DNA of 64,000 nt from Gordonia polyisoprenivorans NBRC 16320 = JCM 10675 (GTDB taxonomy: Bacteria; Actinomycetota; Actinomycetes; Mycobacteriales; Mycobacteriaceae), in assembly GCF_000241325.1 (NCBI RefSeq), contig NZ_BAEI01000084.1, positions 23,534-87,533 on the forward strand. The letters are read 5' to 3'. The notes under the pieces were generated by a model, which saw nothing but the letters and a program-made list of their open reading frames with translations, did not search any database and was not told where the DNA came from. Made by a program: the position numbers and the translations under genes. Shown piece by piece: positions 18,628 through 27,329 of this stretch. Each line of letters begins with the position of its first letter. Position 1 is the stretch's first letter.

Positions 18628-19824
18628 ATGGCCACCGTATCCGGACCATTCGTCAACAACGGCCACGAGGTGGTCATCGCCGAGGCTGTACGTACCCCGA
18701 TCGGAAAGTCACACCCGGAGAAGGGATGGTTCCGCACAACCCACCCCAACGCGATGCTCGCCGCGTGCTACACCGACCTCATCGCGCGTTCGGGTCTTGA
18801 CCCGGCAGTCGTGGAGGATCTGGTGATCGGCTGTACCGCACCGTTCGGCGAACAGTCCCGCAACATCGGCCGCAACGCATGGCTGCAGGCCGGCTATCCC
18901 GCCGAGGTGCCGGCCACCACCCTGGACCGCAGGTGCGGTTCGGCTCAGACCTCGGTGAATTTCGCTGCCGCGCTGGTGGCTTCCGGCGTACACGACGTCG
19001 TCATCGCCGGTGGCGTCGAGCACATGGGCCATGTGCCGATGAACTCCCCGGCCAAGATCAGCGAACTCTACGGGGAGCCGTGGCCCGCCGAACTGCGCGC
19101 ACGCTACGACTTCGTCACCCAGGGTGAGAGCGCCGAACTCATCGCCGAACGATGGGATATCTCGCGCACCGAGATGGACGAGTTCGCCGTGCGTTCACAC
19201 GCTTTGGCGACCGATGCCATCGAGGCGGGTCGCTTCGTCGACGAGATGGTGAAGATGGAACTCGACGGCGAGATCCGGATCGGCGACCAAACCGTGCGCC
19301 CGGGTACATCGCTGGAGAGTCTCGCCAAGCTCAAGACCGTGTTCCGCGAGGAGAACGGTCGGGTCACCGCCGGAACGTCGAGCCCGATCTGTGACAGTGC
19401 CGCCGCGGTCCTGCTGTGCACGCGTGAGGCAGCCGACAAGTACGGCCTGCGCATCCGCGCCCGGATCGCCGATCAGACCACCGTCGGCGTCGACCCGATC
19501 ATCATGCTCACCGGCCCCATCCCGGCCACGCACAAGATCTTGAGCCGAAACAACCTGACCGTCAGCGACATCGACCTGTTCGAGGTCAACGAGGCCTTCT
19601 CGTCGGTGGTGCTGGCGTGGCAGCGTGAACTCAAGCCGGACGAGGACCGGGTCAACGTCAACGGCGGTGCGATCGCGCTCGGACATGCGGTGGGCGCGAC
19701 CGGCTCTCGGCTGATCGCCACCCTGCTCTCGGAGATGGAACGTCGCGACACCCACCTTGGGCTGGTGACGATGTGCTGCGGTGGCGGTCTCGGTACGGGA
19801 ACGCTGATCGAGCGGGTCGACTGA
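18628..19824 (+). CDS. Thiolase (acetyl-CoA acyltransferase)
   Basis: 398 aa with the complete thiolase triad: nucleophile Cys103 in LDRRCGSAQ, His353 in GHAVGATG and Cys383 in MCCGGGLGTG. It should cleave a 3-ketoacyl-CoA to acetyl- or propionyl-CoA and a shortened acyl-CoA. It is preceded by the SDR at one base and overlaps the CoA transferase by one base. Confidence 0.92.
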   Translation: MATVSGPFVNNGHEVVIAEAVRTPIGKSHPEKGWFRTTHPNAMLAACYTDLIARSGLDPAVVEDLVIGCTAPFGEQSRNIGRNAWLQAGYPAEVPATTLDRRCGSAQTSVNFAAALVASGVHDVVIAGGVEHMGHVPMNSPAKISELYGEPWPAELRARYDFVTQGESAELIAERWDISRTEMDEFAVRSHALATDAIEAGRFVDEMVKMELDGEIRIGDQTVRPGTSLESLAKLKTVFREENGRVTAGTSSPICDSAAAVLLCTREAADKYGLRIRARIADQTTVGVDPIIMLTGPIPATHKILSRNNLTVSDIDLFEVNEAFSSVVLAWQRELKPDEDRVNVNGGAIALGHAVGATGSRLIATLLSEMERRDTHLGLVTMCCGGGLGTGTLIERVD

Positions 19825-21050
19825 TGGTCGATTTCGGTGGCGTGTTGCGTCCGGGAATGGGTGTGTGGTGGTCACAGGCCGCGGCCGAACCACGCCCGCT
19901 CGTCGACGAACTCCTGGCGCAGGCCCCGAAACTCGGCCCGCTGCGCCTGTTCACCGGTCTGAGCTGGAACGACCAACTCGCGCACCAGATGTCACCGACC
20001 GACACGATGGTGTCCTACGGTGGGCTCGGCTCGCTGCGGGAACTCGGGGCCACCGACCAACTCGACGTCGTCCCGTGCCACTATTCGGCGCTGCCGCGGA
20101 TGTTCGCCGAACACCGGCTCCCGTGTGATGCGGGCCTGCTGCAGGTCTCACCTCCCGACGTCGACGGTATGTGTTCGCTCGGCATCGGGGTCGACTACAT
20201 GGCCGACGCCGCCGAACACACCTCGCTGTTGTTCGCCGAGATCAATGCGCAGATGCCGCCGCTGCCCGGCTCACCGCGAATCCCGCTGACCCGCTTCGCC
20301 GCAACCCTCGAGACCGATCGGCCGTTGCAGGAGGAGAGCGTGCGCGCCCCCGGTGACCTCGATCGTGCGATCGCGGCCAATGTGGCGACCCTCGTCGACG
20401 ACGGCGACACCGTCCAGGTGGGTATCGGCTCCACCGGCGCGGCGGTGTTCGACGCGCTGTCGGGACACCGTGATCTCGGGGTGCATTCGGGCATGCTCAC
20501 CGACGGTGTGATGCGTCTGATCGACAAAGGTGTGATCACCGGTGCCCGCAAGCAGGTCGACGTCGGACTCGCGGTCGCCGGTACGGCTCTCGGGTCGGCC
20601 GAACTGTACGCGCGGGTGGCCGACCTGCCGATGCTGTTCCGTCCGACCAGCTACACCCATGCCCCGCAGGTCCTTTCGCAGTTGTCGTCGTTGGTCGCCG
20701 TGAACTTCGCGATCGAGGTCGACCTCACCGGCCAGGTCGGCGCGGAGATGAGCCGGGGCACCTACCTCGGTGCCGTCGGCGGGCAGGTCGACTTCGCCCG
20801 CGCGGCCGCGCTGACCGGAAAACGGTCGATCGTCGCGTTGCGCTCCACCATGCGTGGACGCTCGTCCATCAAGTTCGCCCTCGATGAGGGTGTGGTGACC
20901 ACGGCGCGGGCCGATGTCGACTGCGTCGTCACCGAACACGGCATCGCCCATCTGCGTGGTCAGCCCCTGGCCGAACGCCGCAGGCGACTCATCGAGATCG
21001 CAGCGCCCGAATTCCGCGACGAACTCTCCAAAGCGGTGTTCGCCGCCTGA
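19824..21050 (+). CDS. Acetyl-CoA hydrolase/CoA-transferase family protein
   Basis: 408 aa of the 4-hydroxybutyrate CoA-transferase-like family, with GIGSTGAAVFDAL, HSGMLTDGV and the catalytic Glu region AIEVDLTGQVGAE. It would move CoA between an acyl-CoA of the pathway and acetate or succinate, sparing ATP. The ATG at 19824 overlaps the thiolase stop (TGATG). The next gene begins after a 47-base gap with its own ribosome site. Confidence 0.85.
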   Translation: MVDFGGVLRPGMGVWWSQAAAEPRPLVDELLAQAPKLGPLRLFTGLSWNDQLAHQMSPTDTMVSYGGLGSLRELGATDQLDVVPCHYSALPRMFAEHRLPCDAGLLQVSPPDVDGMCSLGIGVDYMADAAEHTSLLFAEINAQMPPLPGSPRIPLTRFAATLETDRPLQEESVRAPGDLDRAIAANVATLVDDGDTVQVGIGSTGAAVFDALSGHRDLGVHSGMLTDGVMRLIDKGVITGARKQVDVGLAVAGTALGSAELYARVADLPMLFRPTSYTHAPQVLSQLSSLVAVNFAIEVDLTGQVGAEMSRGTYLGAVGGQVDFARAAALTGKRSIVALRSTMRGRSSIKFALDEGVVTTARADVDCVVTEHGIAHLRGQPLAERRRRLIEIAAPEFRDELSKAVFAA

Positions 21051-21097
21051 ATTGCTCTCATCCGCAACAACTCCGATCACCCCACGAAAGGATCACC

Positions 21098-21856
21098 ATG
21101 ACCAACCGCGTAGCGCTCGTCACCGGCGGCGCACAAGGCATCGGCGAAGGCATCTCGCGCAGGCTCGGCGAGGCCGGCTTCCGGGTCGCGATCGCCGACC
21201 TCAACCTCGACGCCGCCCAGCAGACCGCCAAGGAGATCGTCGCCGCCGGGGGAGAGGCCATCGCGGTCTCCATCGACGTCACCGACACCGCGTCGGTGAA
21301 AGCTGCCGTGGAGAAGATCACCGCGGATCTCGGTCCGGTGGAGGTCGCGGTCAACAACGCCGGCTGGGACGATTTCATGAAGTTCCTCGATACCGACGAG
21401 GACTTCTGGAACAAGATCCTCGACATCAACTTCAAGGGCGCGCTGCGCGTCAACCACACCGTTGTCCCGGGCATGATCGAGCGCGGTTTCGGTCGGGTGA
21501 TCAACATCGGTTCCGATGCAGGGCGTGTCGGTTCGTCGCTGGAGGCCGTGTACTCCGGTGCCAAGGGCGGCATCATCGCTTTCACCAAGACGCTTGCGCG
21601 TGAGGTCGCCACCAAGGGCGTCACCGTCAACACCGTCTGTCCCGGACCCACCGACACCCCGGCCCTGCGGAAGTTCGCCAACAATTCCGGCCAGGACGCG
21701 GACAAGGTGCTCGGCGGCATGACCCGATCGGTGCCGATGAAGCGACTGGGGCAGCCATCCGATATCGGAGCGGCGGTCGCCTTCTTCGCCTCCGACGAGA
21801 CCGGCTACATCACCGGCCAGACGCTGTCGGTCAGCGGCGGCCTCACGATGGCCTGA
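21098..21856 (+). CDS. BadH-like SDR (2-hydroxycyclohexanecarboxyl-CoA dehydrogenase type)
   Basis: 252 aa. TGGAQGIGEGI, NNAGWDDF, YSGAK and the ending GQTLSVSGGLTM match remembered features of Rhodopseudomonas BadH, which oxidises 2-hydroxycyclohexane-1-carboxyl-CoA to the 2-keto compound. AAAGGA lies five bases upstream of the ATG. The very next gene encodes a BadI-like ring hydrolase, which is the order of steps in that pathway. The true substrate here may carry an isopropyl-derived substituent. Confidence 0.85.
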   Translation: MTNRVALVTGGAQGIGEGISRRLGEAGFRVAIADLNLDAAQQTAKEIVAAGGEAIAVSIDVTDTASVKAAVEKITADLGPVEVAVNNAGWDDFMKFLDTDEDFWNKILDINFKGALRVNHTVVPGMIERGFGRVINIGSDAGRVGSSLEAVYSGAKGGIIAFTKTLAREVATKGVTVNTVCPGPTDTPALRKFANNSGQDADKVLGGMTRSVPMKRLGQPSDIGAAVAFFASDETGYITGQTLSVSGGLTMA

Positions 21857-21858
21857 GG

Positions 21859-22701
21859 GTGGGCGACACACAGGTGCACTGGTCGACGGTCCGTCGCTAC
21901 GACGACGTCGACTACTCCCGCACCGACGACGGCATCGCCAAGATCACCATCTGCCGGCCCGAGGTACACAACGCCTTTCGGCCACAAACCCTCATCGAGA
22001 TCTCCGACGCGCTCACCCACGCGCGCGAGGATCCGGGTATCGGTGTCATCGTGCTGACCGGGGAAGGCGACAAGGCGTTCTGTTCCGGCGGTGACCAACG
22101 GGTGCGCGGCGACACCGGCTATCTCACCGACCCGGAGAACCCCTCGGCCGTCGGGCGTTTCCACGTCACCGATCTCCAGGTACAGATCCGGCGACTACCG
22201 AAACCCGTGGTGGCCATGGTTGCCGGGTATGCGATCGGCGGCGGACACGTGTTGCAGATCGTCTGCGACCTGACCATCGCCGCCGACAACGCACGCCTCG
22301 GTCAGGTCGGTCCGCGGGTCGGGTCGTTCGACGGCGGCTTCGGCGCCGGACTGCTGGCCGACCTCGTCGGCACCCGCAAGGCGAAGGAGATCTGGTTCCT
22401 GTGTCGCCAGTACACCGCGCTGCAGGCGCTGGACATGGGGCTGGTGAACACGGTGGTGCCGCTGGCCGATCTGGAAACCGAGACGGTTCAATGGTGCCGA
22501 GAGATGCTCCAGCTCTCGCCGATGGCGTTACGTCTGATGAAGGCGAGTTTCCACGCCGCCGAGGACGGACTCGCCGGAATCCAGCAATTGGCACATGACA
22601 CCAATCTGCTGTTCTACTCGACCGACGAGGCACAAGAGGGCCGAGAGGCGTTCAAGGCCAAGCGAACTCCGGACTTCGGCCGATTCCCGCGCCGATCCTG
22701 A
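21859..22701 (+). CDS. BadI/MenB-like crotonase (2-ketocyclohexanecarboxyl-CoA hydrolase type)
   Basis: 280 aa. CSGGDQRVRGDTGY, GYAIGGGHVL, ICDLTIAA-like VCDLTIAADNA, GQVGPRVGSFDGGFG and EGREAFKAKRTPDF place it in the MenB/BadI branch of the crotonases, which open or close rings beside a keto group. After the BadH-like enzyme it should hydrolyse a 2-ketocyclohexanecarboxyl-CoA to a pimelyl-CoA. Menaquinone synthesis is unlikely because no other men gene is near. The GTG at 21859, two bases after the SDR stop, is provisional. Confidence 0.85.
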   Translation: MGDTQVHWSTVRRYDDVDYSRTDDGIAKITICRPEVHNAFRPQTLIEISDALTHAREDPGIGVIVLTGEGDKAFCSGGDQRVRGDTGYLTDPENPSAVGRFHVTDLQVQIRRLPKPVVAMVAGYAIGGGHVLQIVCDLTIAADNARLGQVGPRVGSFDGGFGAGLLADLVGTRKAKEIWFLCRQYTALQALDMGLVNTVVPLADLETETVQWCREMLQLSPMALRLMKASFHAAEDGLAGIQQLAHDTNLLFYSTDEAQEGREAFKAKRTPDFGRFPRRS

Positions 22702-22724
22702 CGACACGTGAGAGGACCATCGAC

Positions 22725-23774
22725 ATGACCACCTTCGGAGTCAACGCGTTCGGCATCGGAACCGGACGGGAGCGATTCGACTCGATGGTCGAGTTCGCCA
22801 GGGTCGCCGAGGAGATCGGTTGTGCGGCGGTGTGGACGAGCGAACTCTACAGCCGGTCGGCCACCGTCCCGATGGCGATGCTGGCTGCCGGAACCGAGAC
22901 GATCGCGATCGGCTCCAACATCGCCTACGGAGTTGGACGGAGTCCGCTGATGTGGGCCGCCGAGGCCCGTGATCTCGACGAATTGTCCGGCGGTCGCGTC
23001 ATTCTCGGACTCGGCAACGGCACCCCCAAGATGATGGAAGCCTGGCACGGGGTCACCGGTGAGGCACCCGCGGAGCGGATGGCCGAGTTGCTGGTGGTGC
23101 TCAAGAAACTCTGGCGCCTGCACGAGGGGCCGGTACATCACGACGGACGCTTCTACCAGGTGCATGTCGCACCCACCTCCGATGTGCCCGAACCGGTTCG
23201 GGCGGAAATCCCGATCTGGGTGGCGGGCGTGAACAAGCTGATGCTGCGGACCGCCGGCCGATACGCCGATGGACTGGTCGGGCATCCCATGTACACGACG
23301 GAGTATGTGCGCGGGCCGGTCGCCGAGGAGATCGCCACGGGCGCGCAGCTTGCCGAGCGTGACCCGTCCGAGGTGACCATCATGGGAATCCGCATGTGCG
23401 CCATCGACGACGACGTCGACAGGGCCCGTCGCCAGGCCGCCTACGCGATCGGTCAGTACGCGGCCTCACGCGTGTACGACAAACTGTTCGCGCTGCACGG
23501 CTGGACCGCGGAACAGGAGCGTATCCGCGACGCCGCACGCAACCGCGACAGCGAGGGCGTGATCAATGCCGTCACCGACGACATCATCGACACCATCACC
23601 ATTGCCTGTGCTCCCGGGGATTTCGCCGAGGCGATCGCCGGCATCGGCGAGGGCTTCGATCATCTTGACCTCATCGCGCCCCCCTGGGGGCTGTCGGATG
23701 TGGAGACGAGAGTTGTCAACAGTCACATCCTCGACGGCCTGCGCACGCACCTGTCGGCTCCGGTGAAGGCCTGA
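22725..23774 (+). CDS. LLM-class F420-dependent oxidoreductase
   Basis: 349 aa TIM-barrel luciferase-like protein. It starts with FGVNAFGIGTG and includes AAVWTSELY, IAIGSNIAYG, RDLDELSGGRVILGLG and WVAGVNKLM. This pattern fits F420-linked reductases or dehydrogenases of mycobacteria and Rhodococcus. GAGAGGA lies upstream of the ATG. It ends the catabolic run and faces the GntR gene. It could reduce a ring double bond or oxidise an alcohol of the terpenoid skeleton; nothing in the sequence decides which. Confidence 0.82.
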   Translation: MTTFGVNAFGIGTGRERFDSMVEFARVAEEIGCAAVWTSELYSRSATVPMAMLAAGTETIAIGSNIAYGVGRSPLMWAAEARDLDELSGGRVILGLGNGTPKMMEAWHGVTGEAPAERMAELLVVLKKLWRLHEGPVHHDGRFYQVHVAPTSDVPEPVRAEIPIWVAGVNKLMLRTAGRYADGLVGHPMYTTEYVRGPVAEEIATGAQLAERDPSEVTIMGIRMCAIDDDVDRARRQAAYAIGQYAASRVYDKLFALHGWTAEQERIRDAARNRDSEGVINAVTDDIIDTITIACAPGDFAEAIAGIGEGFDHLDLIAPPWGLSDVETRVVNSHILDGLRTHLSAPVKA

Positions 23775-23831
23775 GCACATCGGCGTCCGGTCGCGGGTTG
23801 TGTTGCCCGGCCCCGTCATGGCGGTGCGCAC

Positions 23832-24593
23832 TCAGTCGCGGATCTCGATCTCCGTGCGCTCCTCGACCTGCACGACCGCCTCGGCATAACCGTGCACATG
23901 CTTGGTCATGCGCCGGGTGGCCGCGGCCGAATCTCCCGCGCGGATGGCGTCGGTGATGGTCTTGTGTGCCTTGAAGGTGACCTTGCGGACCTCGTCGTCG
24001 ACGAACGCCTTGTTCTCGGTCGAGCTGTAGATCGCATTGGACAGCGCAGTCATGAAGCCGGTCAGAAGCTCGTTGTGACTGGCGACGGCCACCCCGATGT
24101 GCCAATCGACGTTGGCCTGCAAGAACTTCTCGAGCGGATTGTCGAGATCGCCGATGACGGCGTTGGCCGCTTCGAGCGCTGCGATGTCCTCGTCGTTGCG
24201 GTACTTGGCGGCGAGTCCGGCACACGCCGGTTCGATCGCCTCGCGGGTTTCGAGGAGGTCGGTCAGACGCAGCTGTTGTCCGCGGATCAGCAGATTGACC
24301 GAGGTGGCCACCGAGTCGCCGCCCGGTTGCTGAACGAACGCGCCGCCGGACCGCCCGGTCCTGATCGCCACCAATCCCTGGACTTCGAGAATGCGCAACG
24401 CCTCGCGGACGGTGGTGCGACTCATCTTGGTCTGGGTGACGAGTTCTCGTTCCGGGGGGAGAGCAGTGCCGGACGGGAATTCACCGCGGAGAATACGTTC
24501 CCGCAGGTCGTTGGCGAGAACATCGGAGGCCTTGGGCACCTGCATCGGCTGCAGCTGAACCGGGTGGCGTGCGACCGCGCTCGGCTCGGGCAT
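23832..24593 (-). CDS. GntR/FadR-family transcriptional regulator
   Basis: 253 aa, an N-terminal winged helix (GTALPPERELVTQTKMSRTT, then LEVQGLVAIRTGRSGG) and a C-terminal all-helical FCD domain with the Asp/His metal-type residues in VDWHIGVAVASHN and KHVHGYAEA. FadR-subfamily members are usually repressors relieved by an acyl-CoA or organic acid. The ATG at 24593 is used; 24614 is an alternative. A perfect 21-bp palindrome lies upstream, at the divergent crotonase promoter, and similar sites stand before most operons of Blocks 1 and 4, so it probably represses the whole pathway and itself. Confidence 0.9.
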   Translation of the reverse strand: MPEPSAVARHPVQLQPMQVPKASDVLANDLRERILRGEFPSGTALPPERELVTQTKMSRTTVREALRILEVQGLVAIRTGRSGGAFVQQPGGDSVATSVNLLIRGQQLRLTDLLETREAIEPACAGLAAKYRNDEDIAALEAANAVIGDLDNPLEKFLQANVDWHIGVAVASHNELLTGFMTALSNAIYSSTENKAFVDDEVRKVTFKAHKTITDAIRAGDSAAATRRMTKHVHGYAEAVVQVEERTEIEIRD

Positions 24594-24685
24594 GGGTACC
24601 TGCTTTCTGTGCATATGGTCGGACCCAATTTACCAGTCCTCTGCCAGCGCGGGCGACTTCAACTCGCCCTGACGTCAAGCTTAGG

Positions 24686-24706
24686 TATTTTGGTCGTACC
24701 AAAATA
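24686..24706. promoter_or_regulatory. FadR/GntR-type operator, site D (21-bp perfect palindrome)
   Basis: TATTTTGGT-CGT-ACCAAAATA, fully symmetrical over 9 bp each side, between the GntR gene and the divergent crotonase. A possible promoter for the crotonase follows: -35 TTGACT (24711-24716) and -10 TAGCGT (24734-24739). This is the best-formed member of the operator set and the likely autoregulatory site. Confidence 0.75.
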
Positions 24707-24799
24707 ATGGTTGACTAAAGATAGGTCTGCCGATAGCGTCGAGACGTCGGAGTGGCCGACGAACCCGGTGTCCGGTGCGGGCGAAATGTGAGGATGGAC

Positions 24800-25582
24800 A
24801 TGGCGGATCAAGCTCAGGACGTGGTCACCTGGAAGACGGCGTCGCCAGGTGTCACCGCGGTGACGCTCGAGCGACCGCCGGCCAACGCACTGGGTATCCC
24901 GCTATTGGACGGTCTGCACCTGGCCATGGACGCGGCCGAGAAAGCCGGGGATGTCAAGGTCATGGTGATCACCTCGGCCATTCCCGGATTCTTCGCCGCC
25001 GGCGCCGACATCAAACACCTCTCGTCCATCGACGCGGCGAGCTTCACCGCCTACGGCGACAAGATGCGTGAGATCAACGACCGTCTCGCCGCGTCGGAGT
25101 TGCTGTCGATCGCCGCGGTCGACGGCGTCGCTCTCGGTGGCGGACTGGAACTCGCCATGGCCTGCACTCTGCGAGTCGCGGGTCCGCGCGGCGCATTCGG
25201 ACTACCCGAGGTCAAGCTCGGTCTGATTCCCGGTGCCGGAGGCACACAACGACTCCCGCGCCTCGTCGGGCGCGGTCGCGCGCTCGACATCATGCTCACT
25301 GCGCGTCAGGTACCCGCCGACGAGGCGTATCGGATCGGATTGGTGGACCGTCTCACCGACGGCGATGCGGTCGCCGAGGCGCTGTCGTTGGCCGATCAGC
25401 TCGTCGGCCCGTCGTTGCCCGCGCAGGTGGCCGTGGTCCGGACCGTGGACGCGGCATTCGATCTTCCGCTGTCGGAGGGCGCGCGCGTCGAGGTCGACGA
25501 GATCGGGAAGCTGTTCACCGACGGCGAGGCGGCCGAGGGGATTGCGGCGTTCGTCGACAAGCGCAAACCCCGGTTCCGCTGA
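24800..25582 (+). CDS. Enoyl-CoA hydratase (crotonase)
   Basis: 260 aa. The oxyanion-hole segment FAAGADIKHL and LGGGLELAMAC are present, and the general acid/base Glu occurs in LPEVKLGLIPGAGGTQRL, so a normal 2-enoyl-CoA hydratase activity is expected. The ATG at 24800 has GAGG six bases upstream; an ATG at 24794 is too close to that ribosome site. It is the first gene of a run of three crotonases, a kinase and an RDRS-type protein and lies behind operator D. Confidence 0.88.
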   Translation: MADQAQDVVTWKTASPGVTAVTLERPPANALGIPLLDGLHLAMDAAEKAGDVKVMVITSAIPGFFAAGADIKHLSSIDAASFTAYGDKMREINDRLAASELLSIAAVDGVALGGGLELAMACTLRVAGPRGAFGLPEVKLGLIPGAGGTQRLPRLVGRGRALDIMLTARQVPADEAYRIGLVDRLTDGDAVAEALSLADQLVGPSLPAQVAVVRTVDAAFDLPLSEGARVEVDEIGKLFTDGEAAEGIAAFVDKRKPRFR

Positions 25583-25651
25583 GTACGGACACGCCGGCCA
25601 AGCCGCACCTCCTGAGTCCGCACACCACCACATACCGCCGCAAGGAGTGCC

Positions 25652-26464
25652 ATGAAGACCTTGGATGAGAACTTTGACACCCTCCTCGCCGAGGAGGTCA
25701 CACCGGGCGTCGTGCAGGTGACGCTGAACCGTCCAGACCGCTACAACGCGATGACCAACACCATGTTCGTCGAGATGGAACGACTCGCATGGGGTCTCGA
25801 CGGTGAGGACGACCTCCGCGTCGTCATCCTCACCGGTGCAGGTAAGGCCTTCTGTTCCGGCTACGACCTCGCCGACGCCGACGATCTGCCGAACCTGGGA
25901 GCGTTGGGCATGCTCGACCAGCAGGAGCGCGCAGCCCGGGCGCTCGCGGCAATCAGGTCGCTGCGCGTACCGGTGATCGGCGCGATCAACGGCCCGGCGG
26001 CCGGTGGTGGCTTCTCCCTGGCACTGGCCGCAGACATCCGAATCGGCAGTCCCGCTGCGAAATTCAATGCGGCGTTCGTTCGCATCGGACTGTCGGCAGG
26101 AGACCTCGGCACATCCTGGTTGCTGACCCGGCTCATCGGACCGGCCAAGACCAGCGAGATCTGTTTCACGGGGCGGATCGTCGGCGCCGAGGAAGCCGCG
26201 GAACTCGGACTGATCAATTCGATCAGCGACCCCGACGACCTGATCGCCGATGCACTCGGTCTCGCCGAGCAGATCGTTGCCAATTCGCCCGGTGGCGTAC
26301 AGCTGTCCAAGCGTGCGTTGCAGGCCAACCTGGAGGTCGGGTCCTATGCCACCGCAATCGAATTGGAGAATCGTGGACAGGCGTTGCTCACGCGCAGTCC
26401 CGACATGGTCGAGGCGCTCAACGCATTCAAGGAGAAACGTCGCCCCGTGTTCGAGGGCAAGTGA
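25652..26464 (+). CDS. Enoyl-CoA hydratase/isomerase family protein
   Basis: 270 aa crotonase. GKAFCSGYDLADADD and GGGFSLALAADIRI are clear. The helix that normally carries the second catalytic Glu reads VRIGLSAGDLGTSWLL, so it is of the DLGTS type rather than a classical hydratase; isomerase, dehalogenase-like or lyase chemistry is possible. AAGGAG lies four bases upstream of the ATG. It is a sister of the next gene: same length and matching endings. Confidence 0.85.
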   Translation: MKTLDENFDTLLAEEVTPGVVQVTLNRPDRYNAMTNTMFVEMERLAWGLDGEDDLRVVILTGAGKAFCSGYDLADADDLPNLGALGMLDQQERAARALAAIRSLRVPVIGAINGPAAGGGFSLALAADIRIGSPAAKFNAAFVRIGLSAGDLGTSWLLTRLIGPAKTSEICFTGRIVGAEEAAELGLINSISDPDDLIADALGLAEQIVANSPGGVQLSKRALQANLEVGSYATAIELENRGQALLTRSPDMVEALNAFKEKRRPVFEGK

Positions 26465-26513
26465 GTAGACCACCGATCGTTCTCGACCATCTCACAAGGC
26501 AAGGTGTCACCGG

Positions 26514-27326
26514 ATGTCCATTCCATTCCCCGACCTCGAAACCCTGACGTTCGAGGAGGCCGAGCCCGGCATCGGCATACTCCGCATCAATCGCCCCGAG
26601 CGGATGAACTCGCAAACGGTGGAGATGTTCTCGGAGTTCCTCGCGGCGGGCCGGGCGCTGCGCGACAGCGGATTGCGGGCATTGATCGTCACCGGAGCCG
26701 GGAGCCGGGCCTTCTGCCCGGGTTTCGATCTCGACGAGATCCATGTCATCGCCGACATGGGGGTGCGGGAGTTCCTCAAGTTCCAGGAAACCGCCACCGG
26801 CGGAATCCAATCCATCCGACATCTACCGTTCCCGGTGATCGCGGCGATTCACGGGCCGGCGACGGGTGGCGGATTCTCGCTCGCCCTCGCTGCCGATATC
26901 CGGCTCGCCGCTCCGACCGTCAAGATGAGCGCCGCGTTCGTGAAGGTTGGACTCTCCTGCGGTGAACTCGGCACGTCGTTCAACCTGACCAGGCTGGTCG
27001 GCCCGGCCCGCGCGGCCGATATCGGTTTCACCGCACGGGTCGTCGAGGCAGAGGAAGCCCTGCGCATCGGTTTGGTCAACGCCGTCGTTCCGTCCGAGGA
27101 TTTGCTGGACGAGGCTTTGGCGATGGCACGCCAGATCGCGCAGAACTCGCCGGGTGGGGTACGCATGTCCAAACGCGCCATTCAGCGCAACGCCGAAATC
27201 GGTTCGTATGAGGCCGCTCTGGAATTGGAGAACCGTGGCCAAGCACTGCTCACCCGCACCGCCGACATGCCCGAAGCCCTTGCCGCCTTCAAAGAGAAGC
27301 GCGCACCGGTCTTCCACGGGAACTGA
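26514..27326 (+). CDS. Enoyl-CoA hydratase/isomerase family protein (tandem paralogue)
   Basis: 270 aa, same length as the preceding gene and clearly related: AFCPGFDLDEIH, GGGFSLALAADIRLA, VKVGLSCGELGTSFNL, then NSPGGVRMSKRAIQRN and ELENRGQALLTRTADM, which nearly repeats the upstream copy. The pair differs at the ELGTS/DLGTS position and in the substrate-side loop. Three bases separate its stop from the kinase start. Confidence 0.85.
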   Translation: MSIPFPDLETLTFEEAEPGIGILRINRPERMNSQTVEMFSEFLAAGRALRDSGLRALIVTGAGSRAFCPGFDLDEIHVIADMGVREFLKFQETATGGIQSIRHLPFPVIAAIHGPATGGGFSLALAADIRLAAPTVKMSAAFVKVGLSCGELGTSFNLTRLVGPARAADIGFTARVVEAEEALRIGLVNAVVPSEDLLDEALAMARQIAQNSPGGVRMSKRAIQRNAEIGSYEAALELENRGQALLTRTADMPEALAAFKEKRAPVFHGN

Positions 27327-27329
27327 GCA

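Noticed and set aside
21859..22701. Naphthoate synthase (MenB)
   Set aside because: The motifs are MenB-like, but the adjacent BadH-like dehydrogenase and absence of other men genes favour a BadI-type ring hydrolase.
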